Assembly (NCBI GenBank): GCA_013433145.1
Contig: CM024186.1
Location: 5,708,001-5,772,000 of the forward strand
Direction of reading: 5' to 3'
Origin: Ascaris suum
Lineage: Eukaryota; Nematoda; Chromadorea; Rhabditida; Ascarididae
DNA length: 64,000 bases
Part shown: one piece after another, positions 47,097 to 61,700 of the stretch
Numbering within the stretch: position 1 is the stretch's first letter
Layout: every line of letters starts with the position of its first letter
Translations under genes and position numbers: made by a program
The notes under the pieces: generated by a model
Databases searched by the model: none
Told to the model about the DNA's origin: nothing
Seen by the model: only the letters and a program-made list of their open reading frames with translations

Positions 47097-49290
47097 TAAG
47101 CAAAACTAAAGTTGATATCTCAGTGATAAATAAAACTGAAAAAAAAGGGATGTACTCATTATCAAGATTAGCTTCAAATAGCTATATGAATTGAAAATAT
47201 CTATAAGTGTCAATAAACAGGTAAACTTCGAGAGCTTTCATGTGATGACACGATTGAAGGTATAATTAAATATTCGACAGTTGTTTCAATAAATGATTGA
47301 AGATAAAAATTTAAAATTCTGAATAATGGAAAAAGATTATGGATTTTTTTTTGCATCTAGGAGGTAGGTGAAAGAATCCGAAGAAAACGAGGCTTGATTT
47401 GTATCCTTCCTTATAATTTGCATCATCTTCATTCGAATAATACAAAAGTTCAGGTAAACACTTCATCTTACCTGATCGTCGATTTCTGTAGTAATTTTAT
47501 TTTTTTTTTGGCAAATTTGAATTTTTCATTGATTTCATTAATCTTGAACGATAACACTTAATTAATTGTTTTTCTGGAATGAGTGCGATAGTGATTTTTT
47601 TTCAAATGTAACTTTTTATATCTCTCTTATATTTTCATTTACATTGCTCTTTTTCTTTCTGCGAGCAAAAAAAAAGTTACAAGTTGTAACTTGAGGCCGC
47701 CTGAAAAGTTGGAAATGTATGCTTTTTAATTCTATTTCATCTGTGAACGAATTTAAGCATTGCGGATTTTCATCCCCCTTTACTGTGAATAATTCGTGTG
47801 GAAATTTTTGAACGCCCATGAATTCCTCCTTTTTCCCTCGTCCCTCATCCCCTCTTCCTGCCAGCTTCTTTGCCAGCTGCACTGCTAGAGCTAAATGTCA
47901 TCTGAAACACTTTCTGATGATGCGAAAAGGGATTCCTCTCGTATAAGTATGAACGAATAACAGACTTAAAAGGAGTGAAGGGAATTCCTTTAGAAATGCC
48001 AGTTTGCATAAGCAGCAATAAAAGGCGCATTTAATTTGCATAAATGACGTATTTATGCAATTCATATATGCTAATGCGTGAAGAATTATCGATGCAGTTA
48101 CGCATTCACAAAATGACCACTAGATTGCATATAGCATTAATCAACAGATAAATAGATTATTCCTGAGAATGATGATAGATCTATTTTCTTCTATCTCCCC
48201 CCCCCTCTCTGCCCACTCATTCCCCCCCCCCCGTCCTCCTCTCCCCTCACTCCTTTTTCCAGACTTTTCCTTGTCTTGCGATATGACTGTGATTGTTGCA
48301 CGCCACGTGATTTCTTGTTGTTGTTTCATTGATGATAAATAACGAACGATGACAATAATGACGAACAGCATAAACAACAGAAAAAAAACAATAGTGAACA
48401 AACCCCGTCCTCCTCTTTCTCTCCCTCCTTTCCCCATCCCCCTCTCGTAGTTTCATTTCCAGTTTTTCAACGGTTTCGGTACTTTTTATGCGTGTATTCA
48501 TTGAAATTAATTAACACTTTAATCGATACTGTTTGAAATAAAAGAATGAAATGAAATATGATAGAGTGGAATGTCATGCGAAAAAGATGAGAATCTACGA
48601 TAGAAAGAAAAAAAAATGCGAACAAGAGATTCTGTAAAAAAGAAGAGCAACAAAAATGGAATATATATCAAAAGACGAAAAGAAAACGAAAGACAACGGA
48701 ACGATATGAGAAAACAAGAGAGTAGAATCGGAAATACAGCCAAATCACGCCATCGAAAGCGTAAACATATGTCATTGTGTAGTTCACTGCATCATCATTC
48801 GATTCTTTGCATAGAATAGTTCAATCTTTATATTTACCTAGAAGTGCATTATGATTTGTTTGTTTGTCTGTCTGTCTGTCTCCGTGTTTGTATGTTTGTC
48901 TGAAGTTTTATGTCGGTGTAAAATTTAACAAATTTGACTTTCGTTGTGAATTGTTTATTATATCAAATTTCAAGACGAACATATCAACGTTGAAAAAAAT
49001 TTGAAGCCATTTAAATGTGCCCAGAAATTGATTTGTTTTTTTTTTTCTTAGTCGATTGGATTTTATCTCTGAATCGATCAAATTGAAAAATGAGTCTTCT
49101 ATAGATTTTAGTTTGAAAGTCTCCTCTTGATTAGATTAAAATATGATAGTAAAATATTTTATTATTCGTTGATAATTTATGAAACCGGTTGGTCTGATAG
49201 GAATTAATGCAGAAAAAAAAAACGAATATTAATTGCCATCATTTCCATTATTGAAGCTTGCATCTGTTCACTTTGATCTATTTTACCTTA

Positions 49291-49560
49291 AACGAAAAAG
49301 TGTTCATTACGAATAAATTTCTCTTCATATCTGCTTCATTTCCGCTTACGAGGAGATATTATTAGGTAGCTTAATGGTTCATCATGGTGCACATGGAATG
49401 TTTACGAATGAGAGTACCGATAAGGATGCCGTTTCGTATAGAATGGGAGAGTCACGGCTTATTTCATGGCTTTCATCCCGATAAGAGTTCGGGACGGATT
49501 AGCTTAGCCAAAGAGTCTAGTTGGTGCATACTTATAACCAACTGCGTAGTTAAAACGTTG
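49291..49560 (+). repeat. Hairpin element, copy B
   Basis: It starts aacgaaaaagtgttcattac and gaataaatttctcttcatat, almost identical to copy A. Its centre differs, but its 3' third matches copy C (agccaaagagt, then gcatactt). The terminal hairpin is AGTTGG (49519-49524), a 13-nt loop, then CCAACT (49538-49543). A second small hairpin CCCGA...TCGGG lies just upstream. Confidence 0.7.
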
Positions 49561-51468
49561 AAGCGTTCATCGGACGAAGCTGAATATTAAGTGTGCATTA
49601 AGCATTCCAACTCAGCATTTCAATTTGATATTTAATAGCTTTTAATGCATTATTCGTTTCGATGGAATATTTCGTTTTCGATTCTTATCATCTTCATTAA
49701 AATACAGAAAATTTCTATAATTTATGCTTCTAGAATCTTTTGAAAACATTTAAATTTATGGTTAGTATAAAAATATATAAGCAAAAAACGAAAGCGATCG
49801 CACTACTTTTATGCAAATTAGTTAAAGAACTGATTTATATGCATAAAGTCTATGGATTTTTATATGTTTATATTGCTACTTTCAACTCAGATATAATAAT
49901 TTTTTAACAATTGAATTTAATAGCTATAATTGGCATCTTATGATGTGGGAGAACTTGCAACTCTATTTCCATTTAATAACCTTTAAATAAACATAAAAAG
50001 TACTTCTTATGTTTTATATTTCTAAAATTTCTGCACTTGTGTTTTCTAAAAAAATTCCCATTGATTCTTTCAATCCGATGAGGCTGCATTCTTTGCTTAT
50101 ATTTATTAGCTTCAACATTTTATTTATAATTCTAGTACAATCGTGACATTTCTGTTTTTTTTTTTAAATTATATCTTGCGCTTTGAAATGATTTAAGAAC
50201 CACCTCGGTCCTTTACATAATAGTTGCATATTAGATATTTTTGCGAATTTCGAATTACTCTTATAGACCCCTCGTGAGAGTCGTATAGAGAGAGGGAAAA
50301 CTGAAGAGAAAATTTTAAAAAATATGGGTTTAAAAAAAGACTTTGAACTCAAAAATATGAAAATTTCGAAAAAAAAAAACGTTGAAAAAGCATATAAAAT
50401 TACAAAATAGGTTGAAATTTGTGGGGAAAAAAACCGAAGACAGGTTTATATCTTGATTGTTACGTTGATTTCTTTTTTTTTTTTTCGACAGCACGAAATT
50501 GATATTGCTTAGAAACTGAGAACTTTAGGCGCTCATGCAAAACTTGCCCAACTTTAAAGACATCTATCATCGATATATAATTTATGCGGAGATAATATCT
50601 GTTGAAAAATATTTTTTATTCTGCTTTTTTTTTATTATCATTAAATTGAGTAATTTTATTCGTATATTTGTTGAAAGTTGTCTTGCAATAATTTTTTTTT
50701 TTAGATTTTTTGAATATCTTTATAAAATGTGACTATTTTGCATATAAAATTGACGCTTGGAGAATTTTTCAACATGAGCACAATTTCCTCCCTGCTAAAT
50801 TTCCTCATAATCAGTGTTCTTAACAGGTAGAAAAAGGAAGAAGTTGGCATATAATATGATAATTTTCGGTGTTCGTAAATCCGCCTATTAACTTACCTGC
50901 GCAATTAAATTGATTCAACCGGTTAGTTTGTTTTTGACTGCCTTCGTAACCGATTTTCCATTTTTGAAAAAGAAATTCATTCGATAATTCGCAATTTATT
51001 CGTTCATTCAGCAAAAAAAAGATATAGAAGTTTATAAAATTTGGATCGAGCGGTTATCGCAGTTTAGCTCTTTCCAGATCTTTTTACGATTTTCACAACA
51101 AATTGATTTTTTTTTCTCATTTTTTAGTGATTTTTTCAAAAATTTCCATATAAATTAATATGAATCATGCAAATTATTACGCATTAAAAGCGTTGTAAAA
51201 TTTTATCTTTTCTTGTGTGTGTGTTTTTTAAATTGTTAAAATCGATCAATATCAATCAATAACAAAATCTTTCGTTGAAGATTTACAAAATCATGTTTTT
51301 TAGTAAAAAAAACCCCCTAGGAAGTCTATTGCGTTATCGTTTCTAATAGTGATGTAACCGATTGGTTTGAATATGATTATTCCAATCGTAAGTAAATTTT
51401 AGAGGCTATTTTAAGCAATAAAACTTCTATTCTACCTTGTTACTTTACTTTATTCTACTTTACTGTAT

Positions 51469-51735
51469 TCGACGAAGTATTGATTAAGAACAAATGTCCC
51501 CTCATATCGCCTCAGTTTCCGCTTCGAAGAAAAACTTATAAAGTGTCGTGAAAGTTGGGCTTAGGTTAGTTTCCTGCTCGTTGGATGCTGACGAATCAAT
51601 TCATCGTTGTTCCGCATATAACGGGAGGGTTAAGACTTATTCGCTCACGTCCTAGTGAGTGAGCTTTGCGGAGAGGCTTATTAGGACGGAGCCAAAGAGT
51701 ATAGTCGGAGCATACTTCCGACCGACTTCTTAGTA
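51469..51735 (+). repeat. Hairpin element, copy C
   Basis: It shares the 5' part and middle with copy A and the 3' third with copy B. The terminal hairpin is AGTCGG (51703-51708), a 13-nt loop, then CCGACT (51722-51727). An upstream stem pairs GTCCTA with TAGGAC around 51650-51687. The same orientation and a spacing of 2.2-2.4 kb are kept among the three copies. Confidence 0.7.
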
Positions 51736-51979
51736 CATGGGAAATTATATTTCTTTATACTTTTTTTTCTATTTATTTCCGTGTTTATGCACAGTCCTTT
51801 GATCGGTTACATGCGATTGCACATAATGCAAAGCTATTAAGAACTCGTAGCAGTTGATATCGGTACGCCTTCTTTTGTTCAATTTCTTTGCAGTGATAAA
51901 TTCCTTTCTTTTAATCCTCGAATTCTTTTTTTTTAAATTATTATTTGATGACGAATAAAAATATTATCCATCAAATATA

Positions 51980-52121
51980 TTCAAATCCATGATTCTCTAT
52001 GGTTTCGAATCTATGATACTCCAATGGATTCAAATCCTTGATTCTCCAATGGATTCAAATCCTTGATTCTCCAATGGATTCAAATCCATGATTCTCCAAT
52101 GTATTCGAATCGAGGATTCTC
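51980..52121. repeat. 25-bp minisatellite, about five to six units
   Basis: Units ttcaaatccttgattctcca plus atgga are exact in the middle and diverged at both ends. Confidence 0.9.
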
Positions 52122-54592
52122 AAGTCTTCACATAAATGCATCATTGTTTATTCAACTCTTTTATCGTATATATGTAAGAAGAATAATAATATCATCATTG
52201 ATGCATACATTTTTCGCTTTTATATCACATTCGTTCATCCATATTTATTTGTATTATTTTGTGACGTGGCATTATATGGTTGGCTTCTCCTTTTTGTTTG
52301 CGTGGCAAATCGTTCATTGTTCGCATTCTATCGTCAAATAGAGCACATGTATCGTTTGACCAGGCTTTTTGTGATCGCCGATCGGAAATAAGATTAACAA
52401 TCGTATCAGTTCTTTCTTTTTTTTTTACTTGACTGCTGATGTATTTTTCGTTTTGATGGGAAAACATACGCATACATTCATTAGAATGAATAGAAGAAAT
52501 TTTTTTTCTGTGTTCTATTTGATATTTTACTCGAATATATACTCCATTCTACTCCACTGATATATAATATAATTTCGAATTGAAATTTACATATTATGAT
52601 CAAAATTTTTTTCTTCTAATATTTGATTCTTTTTTTAAAAGTTGTATTTATTATTGTTTTTGATTAATTTATTTAGAGTTTTTTTTTGAGAGAGAGAAAA
52701 TGCGTCAAAAATTTGCATAAACGGAAAAAAAATAGTTGAAAAAATAAGAGCGATTATTGGCAATATGGCCGAATATTTGAATATTATACTACTCGAATTA
52801 TGAATTATTCTATCATTAAGCTTAATTGGATATAATATGAACGTTACCCCTCTCTGTTGGTATGTTGTTTTCGTAATAGGTAGTAGTATGGGGAAGGTTT
52901 AATTAAGATGGGAATTTAACCATGTTCACAATCGTGATCCCATACTAATCGTTGTTTAAATCAGGATATCCATGAAAAAAAAAACTTTTTCATTATTTTA
53001 TTGATTTCTGCTGCTTGCTAATTGCCTATCTAGAAATAACATAACAATTTTACTTCGGTGAAAATTCTATAAATGAAGCATTTAATAAAATTAATGATAA
53101 CGATATGATGATATTGATATAATATGTGATAGCGATATGGAAATCAATTTGCATTTATTTCTTTATAAATGACTCCTTTTCAGCTCCGCTTATCATCTCC
53201 GGTGTTGCGTTTAACAATTGAGGAGATCAAACTCCATTGAGAGGGTTCGTTATCGTTTTTCTTTATTTTCTCCAACTTCTTTTTGACGATATATTTCACT
53301 AATTATGCGAGAATTAATGGAATTTATTGATGAATTAAATTAATTGTTTGTGAAATTCATTCTTTTATACTTTTTTTAAAGTAATTACTTTTGAATTAAT
53401 AATTAAATATTATAAAATTTAATGCTTAATTAAAATAAAATTAATAAAGTATGTATAATTTTTATAAATTTCAAAATTCAACATAAACAATCGAATATTT
53501 ATATCGCTACAAAAATTGGCAAAATGCCATAAAATTATAAATAAATTATTTAAATACAGGAATAGGGTTTTTTTTTCGAGTGCTAAAATCTTATCTTTTT
53601 CAACATTTTTTTGCTTTTTTCAATTTTTTTTTTTCATTCACATTGGGAGTTTTTTTTTCTTGTTTTCAAATCATTATCCCTTAGGGGATTTATATTGTCG
53701 AGTATATTATTTCTTTTATTCGTTGATAGACGATAGGAATTCTAATGATTTCATTGCTGATATTAGTCGTCTCATTTTACGCATAAAAAGTGTTCAATAA
53801 GCGCTTCAATACTGAAGAAAAATATTTCATCGTTTTTTTTTCTGCTTTAAAAAAAATTTTCTTCGTCATTCCTCTGAAACGATTTGATTTGCATTTAAGT
53901 TGATTAAATATTACTTAAAAAATGAACAAAGTTGCATTCAAGTTTTGCATATTAGTTAACTTTTAAAATGCTCTCTCAAGTAATTTTTCAATGCCCTTAA
54001 ATATTACACTTTCAAATGACAACAATAAAGATGAATAAGGAATTTTTCCTTTTAATATAGGCATTGTTTTATAGAGTTTCATTATTGTTTGCTAAGATAG
54101 TTGATATTATCGAAAGAAAATTTTTCGACATATAATAATTTGGTGACGATAAATAATATCTAAAAGATTATTGGATTTTATCATTCACGATATTACTGAT
54201 AAGTTGCATTTCATTTGCAATTAGTTATTGAAATTTGTAATCATTTTTTGGCACTTCGGTCATATCGCCTCAGAGATGGTCAAAACAGTAATATTCGTAT
54301 ACTACCTGAAGAGGGGATATTCCATGAATTCTAATTTTTTTTTTTTGCTCTGGAACCGTCTCAGGTAGAATTCGTATAAAATTTTCACTACCTAAATCAA
54401 GAGAAATAAAAATAGGATATCGTAGTGAATAGGAATAAATAATGCTGAGAGCGCTTTTTCTATCAGCTCTGACTAGTCGAATTTCTATCCGATTAAATAT
54501 AAGCACGAACTGAGTCCGATGATTCTTGCCAATCCGATGTTACGAAAAACATTTATGACTGCTGCTATGGATTTCCAAGAAACAAGATTCGA

Positions 54593-54714
<122 letters not shown>

Positions 54715-56458
54715 AGATACTTTTGGCTCGAGATCTTCGCTTATGAGTAAGACCGAATCCATATTGCACTTCGGATCATTCGTAGTTCATCATTAGCGAA
54801 TCGACGATATGCGTCTGCGAAGTGCTATAATTCCACTGAAACGGCAATATATTTTGGGGAGTTTGGAATGTGTGCCTCATTGACGAACGCATATAATTTA
54901 ATTTGAAAGCCGATCGATTACGTTTAATGCGCGTTTTTAGTATTCCCAAGAGAGCATTTGCTGAATCTGACAGCTATCTGTCTATATATTCGACGATTTC
55001 AATACGCCATTTTATCCCTGTCGTTTTATAGCATTTGACAGTTGACAGTTGTGCTATTCCCTAGAGCTTAATTGTGATTTCGATCTAGCGACTCTTATAC
55101 TTTACGTTCTACAATGATCGGATTTCATGGAATGAATAAGAATAATTGCATAGAAATTCAAAATATTCAATTCGATTTGAGGATTTCAATACATTTTGCT
55201 GCTATATCTCCACTTATTTTTTTCTTTCATTTTGATGATGAATTCACCTTCATTGAAGCTGAGGAAAATTTTTCAAAAAAAAAAAATTTCTTTAGAGAAT
55301 TCAATAAAATCTTTTAATTTAAATAATGAAATAATAAAATGAAATAAAATTGGCAAAAATTTTTATTGTTGTATTAAATATTTATGAAATATTTATATTT
55401 ATTTTATGGTTTTTAATAAATTTTGCAATTTCTGTTAAATTTTTTCATCAAATTTTTATTGATATATTTGTAGCGTGCATAGCGAATATTTTTATTTATT
55501 ATTGGGAAGTGTTAATAAAGCTAAAAGATGCTAAGCGAATGAAAGCGATCGTTACTAAAGAAACGATATAATGAATCATTCTTTTATTATCGCAGATTGA
55601 TTTTATTGTTTTTGCATTTTGGGATTCATTATGAATTTGAAATGATAATTAAGTGTTGTTGAATATTATTATTCAAATTTAGTTTATCACTGAATATTGT
55701 TTTATTGATCCATTTGTGACATTTCATGAAAATAAAATTCAAAAAACTGAATAAAATGGTACTAGGGATTTAATTTTTTATTTGTACTTACTTTGGTTAT
55801 CGATTAAGTATCGCTAACTTATTTGAAGCTAAAATATGCGCCTGAGGTCGAAATTCCGTCTAAATATGAGCGTTCTAAGTTACTGCATGGTCGGAGAATT
55901 AAGAAACCTCAATGGGTGCAGTATAGAAATTCATGTCGCAAGCGCGAGGTCAGGAACCTCGGAAGGTAAACTTCGAGAGGGAAAATAGTCCTGACAATAT
56001 CATTCACATCCGTGACAAAAGTTGCAAAAGAATATTCGACTTGGATCCTTCACTCTTTTGGCATGCACCAATATTTGCTTCATCTTGTAATTGTGTGGCC
56101 AACGTCAACGCTTAAATCTAACCGCTGTAATGATCGGCAAACAGGTTTATATTTACCTGAAAGGAAGCCGTTGTATTCGATGATGAGTACCGTCAAGCGG
56201 TCTTACCTCACCGACTGTAGAGTTTCGGCAATTTAAAGATTTAGTATTTCATTAATGAGATGGAATATTAGGCATATGGAAAAGTTTTACCAGCGTTTTT
56301 CATTACACTATGAGTTTTTTCGAGAACATTTTTTGCTGTATTGGTTGAACTAGATTGAGTAAACATATAGATTCTTCCTTCATTTTCCACCTTTTTTAAA
56401 AATATTTATTAAATCTTTTTCAAAATTCTTCTCCCAAAGTTTTTCATTTCTCCCTCCT

Positions 56459-56477
56459 CCCCCCCCCCCCCCCCCCC
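56459..56477. repeat. C homopolymer
   Basis: About 19 consecutive C bases inside a C/T-rich stretch. The length is likely imprecise. Confidence 0.85.
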
Positions 56478-57695
56478 TCCCTCATAAGTCCATAAGTTGA
56501 AGTTCATAAGTTCATTTCCCCCTTCTTAAGGGGAAAATAAATCTTAAGCTATGATCGTTTTAAATATTTCGTTAGCCTCCTATGAAGTAAAGTCTTGGAC
56601 TAAAAATTAGGCAACAGTTGTTGTTTTCTCTTTCTTTGTGATGGATTAATTAAACAATTTACAATATAGTATATTTAACACATCAAATGAGTTACTTACT
56701 CTTATTTGTAAGAGGTAAAAAGAGTAATAAAAGTAAAAAATAAAATAAAAGTGCAGTCTTTTCTATATTGCCTTCATTATTCAGTTCTGCTGATCAAAAG
56801 GCAGATCGCACTTCGTCCTCTTAGTTGAGTGAAATAAGATTAATGTCATTTGCATACGCACTTCCAGAAATATTCACGCCGATCCCTTCTATTTGTTCAA
56901 TGCAAATCTGTGCTCGTAGAGGCTTATAATGCATATGAAATGTTGGTATTTTTAGTATTCTACTAGTAAATAATGTAATATTAATTTCAGTATTGTCGTT
57001 TTTGGTTGCGATTGACTGTAATAGCAGTTTTATTTTTTAAAGGAAACCTGAAATTAATTTCTATTTCTTCCTACCTCTTGTATTCGCTTTGACTCGAAAT
57101 GACCCAATGAGGCAAAAATCTTGCCTCATTACCTTTATTTCATAACTAATCAACTGGGAGGATATATATAGGACGGGCAAGAAGTAGCAGTGAATTGTTT
57201 ACGCAGACATCGCTTTGCAAATTTTGAGTCTTTCTGGAAAATTTTATAAGGGTTTTTCGATGACAGTCATGGTAGTTAAACACCCCGATGATCATTGTTC
57301 AATGCAACTCGGTCTAAGCGCTAAAATTTGGGATTTTCTATTTTCTGAATTGGCTGGACCGCGGTCATCCGCTATGAGTGCATCCTTACATCCTCAATAG
57401 TACCCCCCGTTTCAAAATTAGTGACAGCAGTTTTGTTCATATAGGAGTCCGGCAATGGCGTGGAAAAATGATCAGGGCACTGTCTGGCAGCTTCGATGAA
57501 ATCCTCATGTATCTGTCATAAGGCGGTTTTACTATCAAAATGCGTTCTTGCAGTGATTGCCTGGTGAAACGGATCCCAATTTGATAGTTGAGAATTTTTT
57601 GGGCTACCAAATTAAAAAAAAAAAAAGATGATACGAAACGTGGAAACATGATAAAGATATCGATCGCGGATCAACCCATTACTAATCGTGGCCAC

Positions 57696-57710
57696 CTGGA
57701 CCACCCTGTA
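57696..57710 (-). mobile_element. Possible end of a DNA transposon
   Basis: On the minus strand it reads tacagggtggtccag next to a TA dinucleotide, the kind of terminal inverted repeat start common in Tc1/mariner-like elements. A 70-codon minus-strand frame follows at 57437-57649, but it shows no transposase motif. I did not find a matching inverted end, so this is a weak call. Confidence 0.25.
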
Positions 57711-58796
57711 TAGTTGAATTAAATGCGCTATATAAATCGATCTTAACGTTACAATTGTTGTTGTCTTAATCTACAAATTTCAGTTACAATCCTCTAATTT
57801 TATAGGCGCCGAAAGGAAAATCTTTCTTTAAATATAGGGATTTTCATATAATGTTTCATATTTAAATGTAAAGGTCTATGAATTGAGAGCAATATGAGGC
57901 TTAAGTTTTGCGTTATTTTTTTTTCTACGAGATAACAATTAACAAGAAATTTTCTTTTATTTATTGAGAGTAGTAATTCGATTTTATACGTGAATAAATA
58001 TTTTCACCTTATTTGCCATTTATTAATGCATTACCTTTACTACTTTCAAAAATAAACGAGTATATGAATCGTTTAATTGATATGGTGAGGTTTTTTTTTT
58101 GAGGAATAATCCATCACAAGGATTCCAGTTACAAGCATCTTTTCAAAAGCCAATCAATGAAAAACATATGCAAATATATTATACAATATTGTTGATTTTT
58201 CATCTCATTATCGATCGATTATCGATTTTATTTGCGTTCGTGTAAATCGATTCGGATCATAAACACATAAACGAATGTAAATCCATTGAAAAATAATGCA
58301 AAATGCATTTTTTTTAAAAAGTTATTTGCATTTAAATTGAATGAAATTAATTTTTTTTTAATATTATGTTTGCTTCATCTTTTATATAATTGTTTTTATG
58401 AAATGTTTTCTTGGAATTTCTTATTGTTTAAAAATATAAAGATTTGTATTCGTACTCTCTATAAATGTTCATCAAACGTAGAAGTCTCCTTAATATTTAA
58501 ATTGCTGAAATGTTTTTTTTTTTTGAGTGGAATTCCTCATTTCTTGTAGATTATTTTCAAGAATTGTTCTGTTTTTGGTACTTCAATCATACAATATAAC
58601 GAAAAAAATAAAAATTTTATATACTTTTATTGATTTCTATTATTAATATTACTTTTATTTTACTTTTAAAAGTAATTACTGTCATAAAATATTGAAGAAT
58701 ATATCATGGATATATGATACTATAATTTTTCTTCAGAGCTGATACTATAATGAGGTACGAAGCATAACGTCGAGGTGAAGTGATAACAATGTGGAG

Positions 58797-61700
58797 ATGT
58801 GGGCCTCAAGACAACTACTACAACTGCTAGCGGCACTCGTTGTCCTCTCTTACATCTATATTTTTTGGATGCTTGCATTTAGTAAGGAAAAGGTGGCTTC
58901 TTTATCGTTTCCTGGATTTATTTTTCTATATATGATCAGTAAAATATTTAGGTATTGGGCCGCTTTGCTTATCGATTCATAAGCTTCAGAATGAGTTTTG
59001 AATAATTAACTGAAGAAAATTTGCATAGTCAATATGGTTGACTATGGAACCGAAGAAAATGTTGTAGATATGCAGTGTTTTTTTTTCGCTCTGTAAACTG
59101 TGGAAAAGTTTATTATTTAAATAAGAAATTAAAGAGATGATAAAATAGAATAATTGGAGAAAAGATGCCAATATGAGTACTCAATAACGAGATTTAGCAG
59201 GAAGGGATTTACCCCATGGGCAAGTATATTACCTCCTTTTTGCTAATTTTTTTGAATGTTGGGTCTGTATTCCTATATTTACTCTATCAATTTTTGTCAA
59301 GCTGATATATGATAAAATATAAGAAATGCCCATTTGCAATTAATAAGCAATACGATGAGTCCAAAATGAAGAGTTTGATTCTATTGAACTGTGCAAATTG
59401 ATAAATAAATAGATATTTTAATTTCTGTCTTAGTGATAAAATTTTGCAGAGAATTCTTAGCATTTTTTCTTGGATAAATATAGAATTATAAAATCGTTTT
59501 AATACTAGTAGATGAGGCAAACTACGTTTAATATAGCAATAACGAACATCGATTCACAGCACTATTAGAACCATCTAGAACGTGTAGTACGATAGTTATG
59601 TAGATAACTTAAACTTATTTAGTAGATTTTTACTTGTACTCAGTATAAAATATTGGAATATATGATATAAAGAGTTTTAAATAAGATCGTTTTCGTGATG
59701 GAATTTTATTAGTATTTAATAATTTAGCCGATCGAGAACGATTTCGCAGATATACGACGACAGATAACACGATTAGAGAGACTTCTTAGAAAGAGCGAGA
59801 ATAATATCGATAGAATTAAGTAAGCGATTAATTACATTGTTAAATGATTGATTCGAAAAATACATTCAGATTGTTATTGTTGAGATTATAATAGTGCTTA
59901 GAAATATTTTAAAGAGTAAATACAAGTAAATGATAAATATAAACATCGCATATCAATATCAATAACTTCCAACTCTAAAGTTATTCAGGTAAAAATTGCA
60001 CATATACAGGTAAAGTAAATACAGATAAAAATATAAAAACCGTAAACGGGGTCAGGAATCTGAAGGAGGGTATTTTATGGATTAATGATTTTTCGCTGCC
60101 AAATATTGGCGACATATACCGTTCAGCTAGGCATTCACTAAAATAAGAGAAGTAAGCGCTAGAATGTAGTTCTTATTCTTACAATTCTCTTCAATTACTT
60201 TATCTTGTAATTTATATAAGTTTTTAAATCTAATTCAGTTGACTATATCGTTTTTTTTTGCCTCTTAAATTTAAAAAAAAAGTGTTTCGTATTATGATTA
60301 TAAACGATAATAAAGAATTATCTACTATATGCGATACTCCAGTGCAGTATAATACGATAGAGTAAAGTATAGTTTATATTTAAATATGTGGAGGGAACTT
60401 CGCTATATATAAATATGATCAGCCATTCATCATTTACTCTTCTAAGGCTTTAGAAAATGTTGTATATTTAGGCAAATTTACTTGAGGGAAATTTTTAAAC
60501 CGTTGTCCTCTTAGAGTACGAGTTTTTTTTCTCGGAAATAAAGTTTATAAAATGCTTGATACTTATGAATTTCAACTTTTTTTTTAACGGCTGCGTTTGT
60601 TTATCGAAATCTTCCACATGCCCATCACTCGATAGCAAATGCTTTGAAATTCCAGGGGAGAACTCTCGGCTCAGCAAGCTATCTACAAAAGGTTGGCATC
60701 TGATACAAGCGCAAAGCATGAGCAGAAACACGTTGGGAACGAGGAGGAAGGTCAAGGTGATACTGATGCTAGAGAGGCGATTAGCGCATGGCCCGAACCG
60801 ATACCCGTACTAGTTTTCGCGTGTCATCGGGCTGTAGCGGTGGCCAATCACGTTAAAAAATTGCTCAAGTGAGTTGTTATTTGAAAGAAAAAGTTGCGAT
60901 TATACCTGATTTCTCAACAGTCCTGGTATATTTTTACCTGATTTCTCAACAATCCTGGTATATTTTTACCTGATTTCTCAACAATCCTGGTATATTTTTA
61001 CCTGATTTCCCAACAATCCTGATGTATTTTTTTTCTTATTGCTGAATTCTATATAGCAATATTTATGAAACTGTACTTCCTGTACCTATCAAAAATATCA
61101 TCATATTATTGCCTAGACCATTCCTTAGTGCGATGTTCTAGTTTATTAGTACCAATAAATTCCCTAAGCATTTTAAAATAAATCAAAAATTATTAATTTC
61201 AGTTAGTACCACCTACCATTTAATAGTGGTTTTTCATCCCATTTTTATAACGTTTATGAGACCTTCATTTAGAGTAATTTTTAACTATTCATTGCCAAAC
61301 ATCGATATTGGCAAAATACAATAAAAATAACTGTGAGATCTCTATAGTGAAAATAGGAAAATGAGGACAACTTCATGTAATTTGTCCATTCAAGTAAAAT
61401 TTTCCTAGTGATCTTGAAGTGAAAATAGCTTTTATGGTGAGGTGTAATCTAGTGGGTGGTCCTTGAAATAGTTTAGTGAATTTCAATCTCTCTTCCAATC
61501 TTTCTTTCAAGTTTTCTCTTTTTAAAAATTAATAATCCCTTAATCGACGTTTAACCTATCGAGAAAATTTTCAACGATTATTTCAAATAGGTGGACTTTT
61601 CTTCATTCATTCTCAAACATTTGACTTTTTTTTTGTTGAAATTTCTTTAAAAAAATTGAAAATTCAAACGAATAAATATAAAGGTTTTGCTATAATTAAG

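Noticed and set aside
48141..48437. 98-codon minus frame with Gly/Arg-rich ends and one hydrophobic segment
   Set aside because: Both ends come from C/T-rich low-complexity tracts read as Gly/Arg/Glu, and no exon partner was found.
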